From positions 682,001 through 746,000 of the forward strand of contig NBTC02000002.1 of the NCBI GenBank assembly GCA_002082245.2: 64,000 nucleotides of DNA, given 5' to 3'. The notes under the pieces were generated by a model. It saw nothing but the letters and a program-made list of their open reading frames with translations. It was not told where the DNA came from and ran no database searches. The stretch comes from Yersinia enterocolitica. Lineage in GTDB: Bacteria; Pseudomonadota; Gammaproteobacteria; Enterobacterales; Enterobacteriaceae. The first letter of the stretch is position 1. Every line of letters begins with the position of its first letter. Positions 1 through 9,306 of this stretch are shown one piece after another. A program made the translations under genes and the position numbers.

Positions 1-1037
1 AGTGGTACACCACGCTCTAAGCCCATAGCATCAACACCTTCTTTGCTGTTAAGCAGGAAGTTGATGAGCATGGCACTTTCTTTAGGATACTTAGTCGATT
101 TACCAATAGAGAGCATTTGAGCAGGTTTAAAGAACAGACCTGCATCTTTTGCCTCTGGCAACATCGGATAAGGGCCAAGTATCAATTTTGCTGGTTTAGT
201 CAGGTTATCGGAATACTTAGTAATGGTGGAGTTCCACATATAAGTACCACCCCATTCACCATTAATCCACGGCTTCATTTCGTACATATTACTTTTGCCG
301 AATGATGCATAGTATTTAGTGGATGGCATTACATGGTTATCAACCATTTTCTTATACATAGTAAAGAACTCAACCCACTGTTCTGGTGTATAAGCAAACT
401 TTTTATTAGCTTCATCGATAGTCGGGGTGTTGTATTTTTGTGTCATGTAAGAGCGAATTAATGCCAGAGTATCCTGGTGCTCTAATACCACAGGGTAATA
501 TTGGTCACCCAGTTTTTCTTTAAATACTAAACCTGCTTTAAGTAATTCGTCCCACGTTTTAGGATACTCTAAACCAGACTTAGCCCAAGTCGCGTCATTA
601 AAATAGAAAATACGCGCTGTCACTGAAATCGGGATACCGTTTAATTTGCCATTAACGGTAGTCTGTTGCAGTTCTTTCGGATCGAATTGAGCCAAATCCA
701 ACTGCTCTGACACTTTATTTAAGTCATAGAAGCCAGTGCCGTCTTTGGAGAAGATGGGCAACCAGTTCCAGTTTGTTTGCATAACGTCAGGTTCAGTTCC
801 ACCCGCAATTTGCGTCGTCAGACGAGAAAGATGACCGTCCCAGCCAGTGTATTCTGCTTTAACATTAATATTTGGGTGCTGCTTGTGGAACTCTTCCAGA
901 GCCTTAAGTGTCATTTGATGACGCCCATTGCCCCCCCACCATGACATGCGTAGGTTAACGTCATCCTGTGCAAAAGCCTGATGTGATAATAAAGCCAGAG
1001 TGGATGCTATCAGCGTGTGTAGGATCGCTTTTTTCAT
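1..1037 (-). CDS. togB: TogB oligogalacturonide-binding protein (partial, C-terminus outside window)
   Basis: Periplasmic solute-binding protein of the TogMNAB ABC importer for oligogalacturonides. About 345 residues are present and the C-terminus runs off the window edge. The start is the ATG at 1035-1037, followed by a lysine-rich and hydrophobic signal peptide ending in SHQAFA, with cleavage probably before Gln. The mature start (residues LRMSWWGGNGRHQ) and the later WDGHLSRLTTQIAGG segment are typical of family 1 extracellular sugar-binding proteins. It lies 15 bp downstream of togA as the last gene of the tog set. The specific name rests on the order pelW-togM-togN-togA-togB; TogB of Y. 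enterocolitica is a known oligogalacturonide binder. Confidence 0.85.
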   Translation of the reverse strand, partial: MKKAILHTLIASTLALLSHQAFAQDDVNLRMSWWGGNGRHQMTLKALEEFHKQHPNINVKAEYTGWDGHLSRLTTQIAGGTEPDVMQTNWNWLPIFSKDGTGFYDLNKVSEQLDLAQFDPKELQQTTVNGKLNGIPISVTARIFYFNDATWAKSGLEYPKTWDELLKAGLVFKEKLGDQYYPVVLEHQDTLALIRSYMTQKYNTPTIDEANKKFAYTPEQWVEFFTMYKKMVDNHVMPSTKYYASFGKSNMYEMKPWINGEWGGTYMWNSTITKYSDNLTKPAKLILGPYPMLPEAKDAGLFFKPAQMLSIGKSTKYPKESAMLINFLLNSKEGVDAMGLERGVP

Positions 1038-1052
1038 TGGGTACTGCTCCTG

Positions 1053-2180
1053 TTAAAGAGAGATATTTTTTTCTGTTTTTGCATCAAAGATATGGCATTT
1101 ATCCATATCAAATTGGAAGTACACGGTGCGATGCAGGCCACTTTCAATAATTGGCCGTGCTTCATCAGACGGTAAGCGACAAGTCAATTCAAAGTCGTCA
1201 ACCTTGATGTATAAGAAGAATTCATGCCCCATGTTTTCCACACGAACTAATTCACCTTGCGAATGGTTATTGGCAAAGGGTTGTTGTGACATGCGAATAA
1301 ATTCTGGACGTACACCAAAGAACACTTTTTCTCCGGCATGGGCGGCCACTTTGGCTTGCTGTTTTTCACTCAATACCAGAGTGTATTGGCCAACTGTCAG
1401 GCCAATCTGCCCCTCTTTTTCTACCAGCGTACTCGGTTTGATGTTCATTTCCGGTGCACCAATAAAACCTGCAACAAACATGTTGGTAGGGAAGTGGTAG
1501 AGATTATCCGGGGTATCAACTTGCATGATGTGGCCCAGTTTCATTACACAGATTCTGTCACCCATGGTCATGGCTTCGGTCTGGTCATGGGTAACATAAA
1601 CAGTTGTTGCTGCTTTGCCGCTTTTTTTCAATTGCTTATGCAAATCTGAGATGCGGATACGCATTGAGGCACGCAACTTGGCATCGAGGTTCGACAACGG
1701 TTCATCAAACAAGAAAACATCAGGTTTTTTCACAATCGCCCGGCCTACTGCCACACGTTGTGCCTGGCCACCTGACAACTGGCGCGGCAGTCTGTCCAGC
1801 AGGTCTTCCAGCTCCAGGATTTTGGCCGCTTCTGCGACTTGCGCTTCAATCTGATCTTTTGGCAGCTTGCTCAGTTTCAGGCCAAAGGCCAGATTCTCTT
1901 TCACTGTCATGTGCGGATATAACGCATAGTTCTGGAACACCATGGCAATACCACGTGATTTAGGTGCCAGATTATTGACTACCCGATCACCAATTCGAAC
2001 TTCGCCATCACTGATGGTTTCCAGACCTGCCAGCATGCGCAGAGTGGTGGATTTAGCACAGCCTGATGGACCAACAATAACCATAAACTCGCCATCATGG
2101 ATTTTCAGATCAATGCCATGAACCGCGCGGAAACCGTTGGAGTAAACTTTGCCTAATTTATTGAAAATGACTTCAGCCAT
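1053..2180 (-). CDS. togA: TogA, ATPase of the oligogalacturonide ABC transporter
   Basis: ATP-hydrolysing subunit of TogMNAB, a MalK/UgpC-type protein of 375 residues. Walker A is GPSGCAKST at residues 37-45, then the signature LSGGQAQRVAVGRA, Walker B VFLFDEPLSNLDAK and the switch histidine in YVTHDQTEA. The C-terminal third is a TOBE-type regulatory domain. Oddly, the glycine before the Walker A lysine is Ala (codon GCT), where GCGKST is usual. AGAGGAT precedes the ATG at good distance. It sits between togN (13 bp upstream) and togB. Confidence 0.9.
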   Translation of the reverse strand: MAEVIFNKLGKVYSNGFRAVHGIDLKIHDGEFMVIVGPSGCAKSTTLRMLAGLETISDGEVRIGDRVVNNLAPKSRGIAMVFQNYALYPHMTVKENLAFGLKLSKLPKDQIEAQVAEAAKILELEDLLDRLPRQLSGGQAQRVAVGRAIVKKPDVFLFDEPLSNLDAKLRASMRIRISDLHKQLKKSGKAATTVYVTHDQTEAMTMGDRICVMKLGHIMQVDTPDNLYHFPTNMFVAGFIGAPEMNIKPSTLVEKEGQIGLTVGQYTLVLSEKQQAKVAAHAGEKVFFGVRPEFIRMSQQPFANNHSQGELVRVENMGHEFFLYIKVDDFELTCRLPSDEARPIIESGLHRTVYFQFDMDKCHIFDAKTEKNISL

Positions 2181-2193
2181 GATAAATCCTCTA

Positions 2194-3114
2194 TTAACCT
2201 TTAATTCCGCTGCTGGTTACGCCTTGCACGAAGTAGCGTTGAGCCAGGAAGAAAACAATGATGGACGGCAGAATGGAGATGCTTGCCATTGCCAGAATTT
2301 CGTTCCACGGTGCGCCTTCGGTGACGTCAATTGACATCTTCAGAGCCAGCGCTATCGGGTACTTATCTACGCTGTAGACATAAATCAGTGGGCCGATAAA
2401 GTCGTTCATTGACCACATAAACTGGAACAGTGCGACAGAGATAATGGCCGGCTTCAAGATTGGCACAACCACATACCACAACACCTGTAGCGAGTTACAA
2501 CCGTCGATCTGTGCCGCTTCTTCCATATCACGTGGTACACCACGCAGGAACTGAATCAGCATGAAGACGAAGAACCCTTGGGTGGCGAAGGCCGTCGGCA
2601 AATAAAGTGGTAAGTAGCTATTCAGCATGCCCATTTCACGGAACATGATGTATTGCGGAATCAATAACACAGTACTTGGCAGCAACATGGTGGTAATCAA
2701 TGTTGCAAACCAGAATTTCTTCCATGGGATCTCAAAGCGTGCGAAACCATATGCCACGATAGTGGAAGAGATAATAGTCAGAATGACTTTCGGGATTACA
2801 AACTTAAAGGTGTTAAGCATGTAGTGACCGAAGTTATATTCAGTACCGGTTTTCCAACCATTAACGAAACCATCACTGGTTGCGTTTTCTGGCCATAATC
2901 CTAATGTGGTGAAAATTTCATTATTGGGTTTAAACGCCGCAGAGAACATCCACAGCAGCGGATAAAGCATCATCAGACCGACAATAATCAAAATGATGTA
3001 GCGGAAAGCAGCACTGACTTTTGCTTTGCGTTCTGTGCGGCTAATTTCCGCATTAGCAATTTCCTGCGCCAGATCTAATTTCTTCTGGTTGGAAGTTTGT
3101 TGTACGTCAGTCAT
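2194..3114 (-). CDS. togN: TogN, inner-membrane permease of the oligogalacturonide transporter
   Basis: MalG-type permease of 306 residues with six predicted membrane segments. The conserved EAA loop is visible as MEEAAQIDGCNSLQVLWYVVVP. I place the start at the ATG ending at 3114 because AAGGAGG lies six bases upstream. A longer reading frame to 3171 exists but its first Met has no ribosome binding site. The start overlaps the end of togM by 8 bp, which suggests translational coupling. It forms the channel with TogM. Confidence 0.88.
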   Translation of the reverse strand: MTDVQQTSNQKKLDLAQEIANAEISRTERKAKVSAAFRYIILIIVGLMMLYPLLWMFSAAFKPNNEIFTTLGLWPENATSDGFVNGWKTGTEYNFGHYMLNTFKFVIPKVILTIISSTIVAYGFARFEIPWKKFWFATLITTMLLPSTVLLIPQYIMFREMGMLNSYLPLYLPTAFATQGFFVFMLIQFLRGVPRDMEEAAQIDGCNSLQVLWYVVVPILKPAIISVALFQFMWSMNDFIGPLIYVYSVDKYPIALALKMSIDVTEGAPWNEILAMASISILPSIIVFFLAQRYFVQGVTSSGIKG

Positions 3115-3997
3115 TTTTTCCTCCTTTATCGGCGGAGTAGAAGACCCAATATTTAGATGATTTAAATGCAATTGAGGCGAAGAGGGCGACTACCAGGAAT
3201 AATACCCAGGCCAGTGCAGCACCGTATCCCATATCAAAGTATTTAAACGCGGTATCATAGATATAGAGCGAGAATAAATACGTATAGTGAGTTGGTCCAC
3301 CGTCGGTAATAACGTACGGCGCGGTAAACTCTTGGAACGCCTGCGTGGTTTGCATAATAAAGTTAAAGAAAATAACCGGCGTGATCAGTGGCACGGTAAC
3401 TTTCATAAACATTTGCCATTTAGAGGCACCATCAATCATGGCTGCTTCATATTGTGACTGCGGTACGTTCTGCAATGCAGCCAAGAAGATAACCATGGCG
3501 GAACCGAACTGCCAGACACGCAGTAATGTCACGGATGTCAGCGCCAGCGCTGGTTCTCCCAACCAGTTGATGGCATCAAACCCGAACACGCCAATAAAGC
3601 TGTTTAACAGGCCATCAATGGCAAATAGGGCACGCCATAACACGGCAATTGCAACGCTGCTGCCGAGGATTGATGGAATATAGAAAGCAGTACGGAACAG
3701 GCCAATACCGCGTAATTTAAAGTTCAGTACAAAAGCGATCCCTAGAGCAAATGCCAGTTTTAAAGGAATAGTCAGAAAAACATAAGCGAATGTAACGCCC
3801 ATGGATTTCCAGAATAAATCATCTTCAAGAATCATATGACGATAATTCTCGATCCCGTTAAATACGGGAGGGTTCATTAAGTCATACTCAGTAAAACTGA
3901 GAAAGAAGGATGATACAAAGGGGAAAGCCGTAAATATTATCAACCCGAGTATATAAGGCGATAAATAGGCTAACCCCAGCATTCTGTTTTCATTCAT
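3107..3997 (-). CDS. togM: TogM, inner-membrane permease of the oligogalacturonide transporter
   Basis: MalF/UgpA-type permease of 296 residues with six predicted membrane segments. The EAA motif appears as YEAAMIDGASKWQMFMKVTVP. It is the first transporter gene after pelW (40 bp gap) and overlaps togN by 8 bp. The assignment of M and N follows the order in the Dickeya togMNAB operon and the MalF-like or MalG-like character of each protein. It probably lies on the same transcript as pelW. Confidence 0.88.
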   Translation of the reverse strand: MNENRMLGLAYLSPYILGLIIFTAFPFVSSFFLSFTEYDLMNPPVFNGIENYRHMILEDDLFWKSMGVTFAYVFLTIPLKLAFALGIAFVLNFKLRGIGLFRTAFYIPSILGSSVAIAVLWRALFAIDGLLNSFIGVFGFDAINWLGEPALALTSVTLLRVWQFGSAMVIFLAALQNVPQSQYEAAMIDGASKWQMFMKVTVPLITPVIFFNFIMQTTQAFQEFTAPYVITDGGPTHYTYLFSLYIYDTAFKYFDMGYGAALAWVLFLVVALFASIAFKSSKYWVFYSADKGGKND

Positions 3998-4037
3998 AAT
4001 GCTTACCTATTTTTAATAACATGAAAGATAAATAAAA

Positions 4038-5729
4038 TTACTGATTCAAAAGCGTCGGATAAATAAAATCAATATCATACAGAGTACGGTTTTCCCCGTT
4101 CACCCGATAATCTCCATGAATGTAACCACCATTGGTAATAAATTGAGGCATAGCAGCAGACTTATTTTGTTTTGCTGCAATTAAGGCCAATATTGCTAAT
4201 GCAATTGGATTGTCGATACGGAAATAACGGTGTTGAGCCGATTCAACAAACAGGCCGCGATGGTAATGTTGTTTAAATAGTTCATCGCCAACTTGCCAGG
4301 CTAATTCAAATAATCGGCTACATTGGCAGTGTTCTGCCAGTTCAACTAAGGCCAACAATAGGTGTGCAGTGGCAGCAGGTTTTTTACCCACCATCAATGA
4401 TGCTCGGCGTTTTTGTTTGTTCAATTCAGCAAACTGCCAGCGGTGCAGTAACACACCAATCAGATCCAGCAGCTCTTCATCTTCACTCAAGCGCCAGGCG
4501 CGAACTAATGGCAGCAAATAATCAACATCTAATGGGAATGGCGAAATAACCGTACCTTTGGCGCCATAGTAACCATCCCGCAGCAATACATAGCCGCTCA
4601 TGTCTTGTCCATCGTTCCATAACGGGCGCAATGTATTACTCTCAACGTTATAAGCGAAACGATAGTAGTTCTTTAAGCCATCAATAACCCATTGCAAGAC
4701 TTGTTCGTCGGGTTGTTGGCGCAGAATATCTAACATCGCCAATGGGTTATCAATCAGTAGCGGGCGCATATCGCGAAACAGCACATTAGCTTCGCGAGCA
4801 ATGTCACCAAATTCTGGACCAAACTGACGTTTGGCACGATCGCCATACCAAGATTGGGTCTGATTATCGTCCGCCGGGATAGGGCGACGCTGTTGTGGCG
4901 AACTGAACTGATAAACCGGTAAACCGGTTTCTGGGTTACGGGCTAATACATATTGACGATAGAGATGTTTCCCCCAGGCAGCAGCAGCGATATCACCGGT
5001 ATATTCAGCATATTTATATGCGGCATAAATCAGGTCAGTACCCGCATTCACAAAGGTCAGGCCTTTGGTTTCAGGAAGGCGCGGTAAGTCAGTAGGATTA
5101 ACCACATCGCGGCGAGCATGGGTAAACACATGTGGGTCGCGTAACTTGTCGTAGCTACCGTGGCGGCCCAGATCCAGCGTTTGCCAATCCTCTACATGGG
5201 CGTGCCAAAAACCCTGTAAAAAATTAAGTGTTTTTTCCCGGTCAACAGTGACCAGAAAATCGTAATAGGGCAGATGATGTTTCAGTTCATGTACTTGCGC
5301 TTTTGATTCTGGCCCTTCGGTCGTTAATGTATCCAGATTGAGGAAACGATGGCCGCCCCAGTAAAACAACCCGCTTTGCTCATGAACGCCAAGGTGCATA
5401 AAATAGCTGCTTTGCACTCGTGCTTGTTGGTGATATTGCGGATCCTGAGTCACCAGACTGAGGGCATCCAATGTCCGCAACCAGTTTTGCTGACTGGCAA
5501 AATTAGATATTGGTGTATTGTGGCCATCAGGAAATTCCCATACGACCGGTTGATGTGTCAGCACATCAAAGCCATCAGCTAGCAGGGGGGTAGGGTTTTG
5601 GTTGCTATGGCCAATAGACTGGACCAGATCAACATAGCTGCGAATAGCGCTGAGCCAGTTAATCATCATTGCGTCGCTGCCTTTAATGTTGCCTATAAAA
5701 TCCATTGCCATAACCCCATCATCGAACAT
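4038..5729 (-). CDS. pelW: PelW-like exo-polygalacturonate lyase, family PL2 (cytoplasmic)
   Basis: Cytoplasmic lyase expected to cleave imported oligogalacturonides from the end, releasing unsaturated digalacturonate. It has 563 residues and no signal peptide, matching the PelW branch of PL2 (YePL2B in Y. enterocolitica) rather than the exported endo-acting enzyme. The fold is helical, with many Trp and Tyr residues across the protein. The start is uncertain: the first ATG lacks a close Shine-Dalgarno sequence, whereas GGGG lies eight bases before the third ATG (start at 5705), giving 555 residues. It stands upstream of togMNAB and downstream of kduD, the order seen in Dickeya. A KdgR-like box lies about 30 bp upstream. 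Confidence 0.88.
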   Translation of the reverse strand: MFDDGVMAMDFIGNIKGSDAMMINWLSAIRSYVDLVQSIGHSNQNPTPLLADGFDVLTHQPVVWEFPDGHNTPISNFASQQNWLRTLDALSLVTQDPQYHQQARVQSSYFMHLGVHEQSGLFYWGGHRFLNLDTLTTEGPESKAQVHELKHHLPYYDFLVTVDREKTLNFLQGFWHAHVEDWQTLDLGRHGSYDKLRDPHVFTHARRDVVNPTDLPRLPETKGLTFVNAGTDLIYAAYKYAEYTGDIAAAAWGKHLYRQYVLARNPETGLPVYQFSSPQQRRPIPADDNQTQSWYGDRAKRQFGPEFGDIAREANVLFRDMRPLLIDNPLAMLDILRQQPDEQVLQWVIDGLKNYYRFAYNVESNTLRPLWNDGQDMSGYVLLRDGYYGAKGTVISPFPLDVDYLLPLVRAWRLSEDEELLDLIGVLLHRWQFAELNKQKRRASLMVGKKPAATAHLLLALVELAEHCQCSRLFELAWQVGDELFKQHYHRGLFVESAQHRYFRIDNPIALAILALIAAKQNKSAAMPQFITNGGYIHGDYRVNGENRTLYDIDFIYPTLLNQ

Positions 5730-5758
5730 CAGGATAGAACCGGTTTAAGGTTCCTTAT

Positions 5759-5779
5759 AAATAGAAACGTCGTTTCACA
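5759..5779 (-). promoter_or_regulatory. Putative KdgR operator before pelW-togMNAB
   Basis: The core GAAACGTCGTTTCA (5764-5777) is an imperfect palindrome that fits the enterobacterial KdgR consensus (AATGAAA-centre-TTTCATT type). It sits just upstream of pelW, which in Dickeya is a KdgR target. Farther upstream, a TGTGATC half-site at about 5830 could be part of a CRP site, but its other half is poor. Confidence 0.6.
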
Positions 5780-5925
5780 ATCTATTATATTTGTATTTAC
5801 TGACGAGTCATTGAGCGAATGACAAAAGTGTGATCGGAGTCGGAACGTTGTTTTGAATTTTTTATTTTTGCGCTTTTGGCAGAAATTTACCGGTAGATTT
5901 ATTTGTTAACTAATTGATAAATAAG

Positions 5926-5957
5926 TAATAAAAAAGGCACAACAGAAGTTGTGCCTT
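5926..5957 (-). terminator. Rho-independent terminator of kduID
   Basis: The stem AAGGCACAAC / GTTGTGCCTT with a four-base loop is followed on the minus strand by TTTTTTATT. It lies about 75 bp beyond the kduD stop. The rest of 5730-6033 holds the pelW promoter region and no gene. Confidence 0.85.
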
Positions 5958-6033
5958 GATGCGTTTTTGAGTCAAAATATTGCGAATAACTCCGCCAGAT
6001 AGACCTTAACTCAAATTAGTCATGATTATCGGC

Positions 6034-6795
6034 TTAGCGAGCCAACCAACCGCCATCAACCGCGATGGTGTAACCGCTGATATAATCAGATGCTTTAGAT
6101 GCCAAGAAGACCACTGGACCTTTCAGATCATCAGGCAAGCCCCAACGACCAGCAGGGATACGGTCAAGGATCTCTTTGCTGCGTTCTTCATCTTTACGCA
6201 ACTGTTGGGTATTGTTGGTTGCCATGTAACCCGGTGCCACTGCGTTCACGTTGATGCCATGTTTAGCCCACTCGTTAGCTAACAGACGAGTCACACCCAT
6301 GACTGCGCTTTTCGATGCGGTGTAAGATGGCACACGGATACCACCTTGATAAGACAGCATTGATGCCACGTTGATAATCTTGCCGCCATGGCCTTGTTTA
6401 ATGAACTGTTTAGCAACCGCTTGAGACATAAAGAACACGGTTTTGATGTTAACGTTCATGACATCGTCCCAGTCCTTCTCGCTGAAGTTGATCGCATCTT
6501 CACGGCGAATGATACCGGCGTTATTGACCAGAATATCGATTTGACCAAATTCAGCGACAGCTTGTTCTAACAGGGCAGGAATGTGCTCAATTTTGCTCAG
6601 GTCAGCCGTCAGACTAAGGAAACGGCGGCCTAGTGCAGTCACTTTATCAATAGTTTCACGTGGCTCAACAATGTTGATACCCACGATATCACAACCGGCT
6701 TCGGCTAAACCGATCGCCATGCCTTGGCCCAAACCTGTATCACAGCCAGTAACCAGTGCAACTTTACCTTTCAATTCAAAGGAATCTAAAATCAT
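6034..6795 (-). CDS. kduD: KduD, 2-dehydro-3-deoxy-D-gluconate 5-dehydrogenase
   Basis: NAD-dependent short-chain dehydrogenase that reduces 2,5-diketo-3-deoxygluconate to 2-keto-3-deoxygluconate in pectin catabolism. With the start at 6795 it has 253 residues, the family length. The Rossmann motif TGCDTGLG begins at residue 16, NNAG is at 91-94, the catalytic Ser is near 145, and Tyr158 and Lys162 form the YxxxK motif. A 15-codon upstream extension is unlikely because GAGAGA lies just before the chosen ATG. It follows kduI by 90 bp and ends at a strong terminator. Confidence 0.95.
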   Translation of the reverse strand: MILDSFELKGKVALVTGCDTGLGQGMAIGLAEAGCDIVGINIVEPRETIDKVTALGRRFLSLTADLSKIEHIPALLEQAVAEFGQIDILVNNAGIIRREDAINFSEKDWDDVMNVNIKTVFFMSQAVAKQFIKQGHGGKIINVASMLSYQGGIRVPSYTASKSAVMGVTRLLANEWAKHGINVNAVAPGYMATNNTQQLRKDEERSKEILDRIPAGRWGLPDDLKGPVVFLASKASDYISGYTIAVDGGWLAR

Positions 6796-6885
6796 AGCTA
6801 ACATCTCTCTCAAGGCGGTCAAAGATTGCCGCGATTTCAATATTGGGGAGAAAACCGCCCAAAGGACGGATTCGGTTGGTGACGC

Positions 6886-7722
6886 TTAACGCAATTCGCT
6901 AACAGCGATGTGGTCCATATCACTGAAGACTTGGTTTTCACCGACCATGCCCCAGATGAAGGTATAACGCTTAGTGCCCACGCCAGAATGAATAGACCAA
7001 CTTGGTGAAATCACAGCTTGTTCGTTGTGGACTAACAAATGACGTGTTTCCTGTGCCTGGCCCATCATGTGGAACACCGCTGTTTCTTCGTCCATATCAA
7101 AGTAGAAATAGACTTCCATACGACGTTCATGGGTATGACAAGGCATGGTATTCCACAGATTGCCGGGAGCCAGTTTGGTTAAACCCATGGTCAGTTGGCA
7201 GGTTGGCAACACATCAGGCACGATGTATTTATTGATAGTGCGACGGTTGCTGGTGGCATCATCACCCAATGTTTGCGGTGCGGCCTCTGCCAACGTGATT
7301 TTTTTGTTCGGGTAAGTGGTGTGTGCTGGCGCGCTGTTGTAGTAAAACTTGGCAGGTTTTGTGCTGTCGATACTGCTGAACTGCACCTCTTTCGCACCTT
7401 TACCCACATACAATGCTTCTTCATTGTTAATTTCATAACGCTGACCATCAACAACGATAAGTCCTGAGCCACCGATGTTGATAACGCCCAATTCGCGGCG
7501 TTCCAGAAAGTAACTGACACCCAGTTGTTTACCTACATCATCACCAATGCTGACTGCTTTACTGACGGGCAAAATACCCCCGACGATGATGCGGTCAATG
7601 TGGCTATAGGTCAGGGTGTACTCATCTGCGGTGAATATATTTTCGATCAAAAATTCACGGCGCAAACCGGCAGTATCAAGCTGTTTCGCGTGGTCGCTAT
7701 GGATGCTTTGGCGAACTTGCAT
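6886..7722 (-). CDS. kduI: KduI, 5-dehydro-4-deoxy-D-glucuronate isomerase
   Basis: Cupin isomerase that converts 5-keto-4-deoxyuronate, formed by KdgF, to 2,5-diketo-3-deoxygluconate for KduD. The start at 7722 gives 278 residues, exactly the E. coli length, and AGAGGT lies upstream. The metal ligands are visible as His196, His198 and Glu203 in CHTHERRME, and His245 in SWSIHSG. The reading frame continues upstream to 7812 but without a ribosome site. It is divergent from kdgF across a 337-bp control region. Confidence 0.95.
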   Translation of the reverse strand: MQVRQSIHSDHAKQLDTAGLRREFLIENIFTADEYTLTYSHIDRIIVGGILPVSKAVSIGDDVGKQLGVSYFLERRELGVINIGGSGLIVVDGQRYEINNEEALYVGKGAKEVQFSSIDSTKPAKFYYNSAPAHTTYPNKKITLAEAAPQTLGDDATSNRRTINKYIVPDVLPTCQLTMGLTKLAPGNLWNTMPCHTHERRMEVYFYFDMDEETAVFHMMGQAQETRHLLVHNEQAVISPSWSIHSGVGTKRYTFIWGMVGENQVFSDMDHIAVSELR

Positions 7723-7905
7723 GTCAGTACCTCTTTTACAGAACAGTATCTTGGTGGGTAAAACCCAACTCAGAAAGCAAGACCGGCTCAAACAAGCGCA
7801 TGATGTCGACAATTGTTGCTGACAACCTGTACTGGTCTGATGTCTGACCGAGTGTTTCTTGTAATGCTGATGATGATAGTGTTTGCGGGAAGTTAATTCA
7901 ATAAA

Positions 7906-7925
7906 AATGAAATGATGTTTTATTA
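7906..7925. promoter_or_regulatory. Putative KdgR operator between kduI and kdgF
   Basis: AATGAAATGATGTTTTATTA is a close match to the KdgR consensus. It lies between the divergent kduI and kdgF genes (7723-8059), so it could serve both. I see no other strong site and no gene in this interval. Confidence 0.65.
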
Positions 7926-8059
7926 TTTTTTGAGGGATGTCATGATTTTTGGATTATTTATGGCTTATCTGCCAATTTTGCCCGTAGAATGGGCAGAATT
8001 CAGCGTGAAACTGTGACTACGCTACATCAGAAACTTATTCTGCATAATGAGGTGAGACA

Positions 8060-8392
8060 ATGAAGATGTTCTTTATTAATGATGAAACGCCATGGGAAGA
8101 GTTAGGAAATGGCATTAAACGCAAAGTAATGACTTGGAGCGATGATCTGATGATGGTCTGCGTTCACTTTGACAAAGGTGCCATTGGTACTGCACACAAA
8201 CATGACATTCATGACCAGATTGCTTATGTTGCCGCAGGCAGCTTTGAAGTGGAAATTGAAGGGCAGAAACGCATATTGAAAGCGGGTGATGCGTATCGTG
8301 CCGTGAAAAATGAGATGCACGGCGCGGTATCACTGGAAGATAATAGTATTTTAATCGACACCTTTAACCCTAAGCGAGATGATTTCCTCTAA
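8060..8392 (+). CDS. kdgF: KdgF, uronate linearisation cupin
   Basis: Small cytoplasmic cupin of 110 residues that opens the ring of 4,5-unsaturated galacturonate to give the linear substrate of KduI. The metal site is recognisable: His46, His48 and Gln53 in the HKHDIHDQ motif, and His88 in NEMHG. GAGGTGAGACA precedes the ATG. The KdgF of Y. enterocolitica is biochemically known. It is divergent from kduI and shares its KdgR-like operator. Confidence 0.93.
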   Translation: MKMFFINDETPWEELGNGIKRKVMTWSDDLMMVCVHFDKGAIGTAHKHDIHDQIAYVAAGSFEVEIEGQKRILKAGDAYRAVKNEMHGAVSLEDNSILIDTFNPKRDDFL

Positions 8393-8401
8393 AGGGTATT
8401 T

Positions 8402-8430
8402 GGGCGGTTGAGTCATTGGCTCCACCGCCC
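8402..8430. terminator. Hairpin between convergent kdgF and yniC
   Basis: GGGCGGT and ACCGCCC form a 7-bp stem with a 15-base loop, only 10 bp after the kdgF stop. The T-tract is weak (TCTATC). Confidence 0.5.
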
Positions 8431-8451
8431 TCTATCATCAATACGGTAATA

Positions 8452-9117
8452 TTACGTTATATCTTTTTTATTCAATTGCTCTAATGATTCCAACTTAAGA
8501 TCAGCCAATACCCAGCGTGGGTCTGCGCAGTATTCAGGCGATGGGATCACGATAGAGCGCATTCGTGCTGCTTTAGTCGCAATCATACCGTTTACCGAAT
8601 CTTCCAGCGTGACGCATTGTAGCGGGTCGATACCGAGATCAGCCGCAGCATTCAGATACACCTCAGGGTGCGGTTTACTGTAGGGCAGGTATTCGGCTGA
8701 AACCAGACAGTCGAACTGATTTCTAACACCTAACATGTCCAGCACACGCTCTTGCATATGGAGAGGGGATGCTGATGCTAGGCCGATTTTCAGCCCTTGT
8801 TGGCGGCAAAGGTCCAGTGCGTACTCAACGCCTGGCAGCACCGGGCGGGTCTCTTCTACCAGTTCTATCGCCCGAACAATAATCCGTTTGCACACTTCCG
8901 CCTGACTAGGACCCTGCCATGGCATGGCTTGGAACCAAAGCTTTACCACTAAATCGATACGTAAACCCAAGGTATCGGGTAATGAATCCCGTGAGGATGT
9001 ATCCAGCCCAAGATTGGTGAAAATATCGAGTTCGGCCTGTAGCCATAATGGTTCCGAATCTATCAGCAAGCCATCCATATCGAAAATTGCCGCTTTAATC
9101 GGGTGAGGGGTTGCCAT
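8452..9117 (-). CDS. hxpB: HAD-family sugar phosphatase (YniC / HxpB)
   Basis: Cytoplasmic hexitol and 2-deoxyglucose-6-phosphate phosphatase of the beta-phosphoglucomutase-like HAD group, 221 residues. Motif I is FDMDGLLIDSEP near residues 12-23, with Asp nucleophile and acid/base. Motif II is the Ser of LASASP, motif III the Lys of YSKPHPEVY, and motif IV LEDSVNGMIA. It closely matches E. coli YniC along its length. It lies opposite yniB, as in E. coli. Confidence 0.92.
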   Translation of the reverse strand: MATPHPIKAAIFDMDGLLIDSEPLWLQAELDIFTNLGLDTSSRDSLPDTLGLRIDLVVKLWFQAMPWQGPSQAEVCKRIIVRAIELVEETRPVLPGVEYALDLCRQQGLKIGLASASPLHMQERVLDMLGVRNQFDCLVSAEYLPYSKPHPEVYLNAAADLGIDPLQCVTLEDSVNGMIATKAARMRSIVIPSPEYCADPRWVLADLKLESLEQLNKKDIT

Positions 9118-9158
9118 TTATCATCACTCCTGTGGTTTTTTTAGCTACGGGCTGAATA

Positions 9159-9183
9159 CTTTATCATTAACTTAATGATAAAG
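9159..9183. repeat. 25-bp perfect palindrome between yniC and yniB
   Basis: CTTTATCATTAA, one central base (C), then TTAATGATAAAG: twelve paired bases on each side. It sits 42 bp upstream of the yniC start and about 125 bp upstream of yniB. It may be a dimeric repressor operator; it has no T-tract and is not an obvious terminator. Confidence 0.75.
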
Positions 9184-9306
9184 CGCCGAATGAGCTAGGC
9201 TTGAATTTGTGTTAAGGGTGAGAGTTATAGCAAAAATTTTGCACAAAGAGCGAATGTAGCGGGTAAACTAGAGCTACATAAGTTGTGGTATTTACAAGGA
9301 GAAGTC

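Noticed and set aside
7195..7520. Antisense and out-of-frame reading frames within kduI
   Set aside because: kduI carries all catalytic residues and the family length; the others are shadows.
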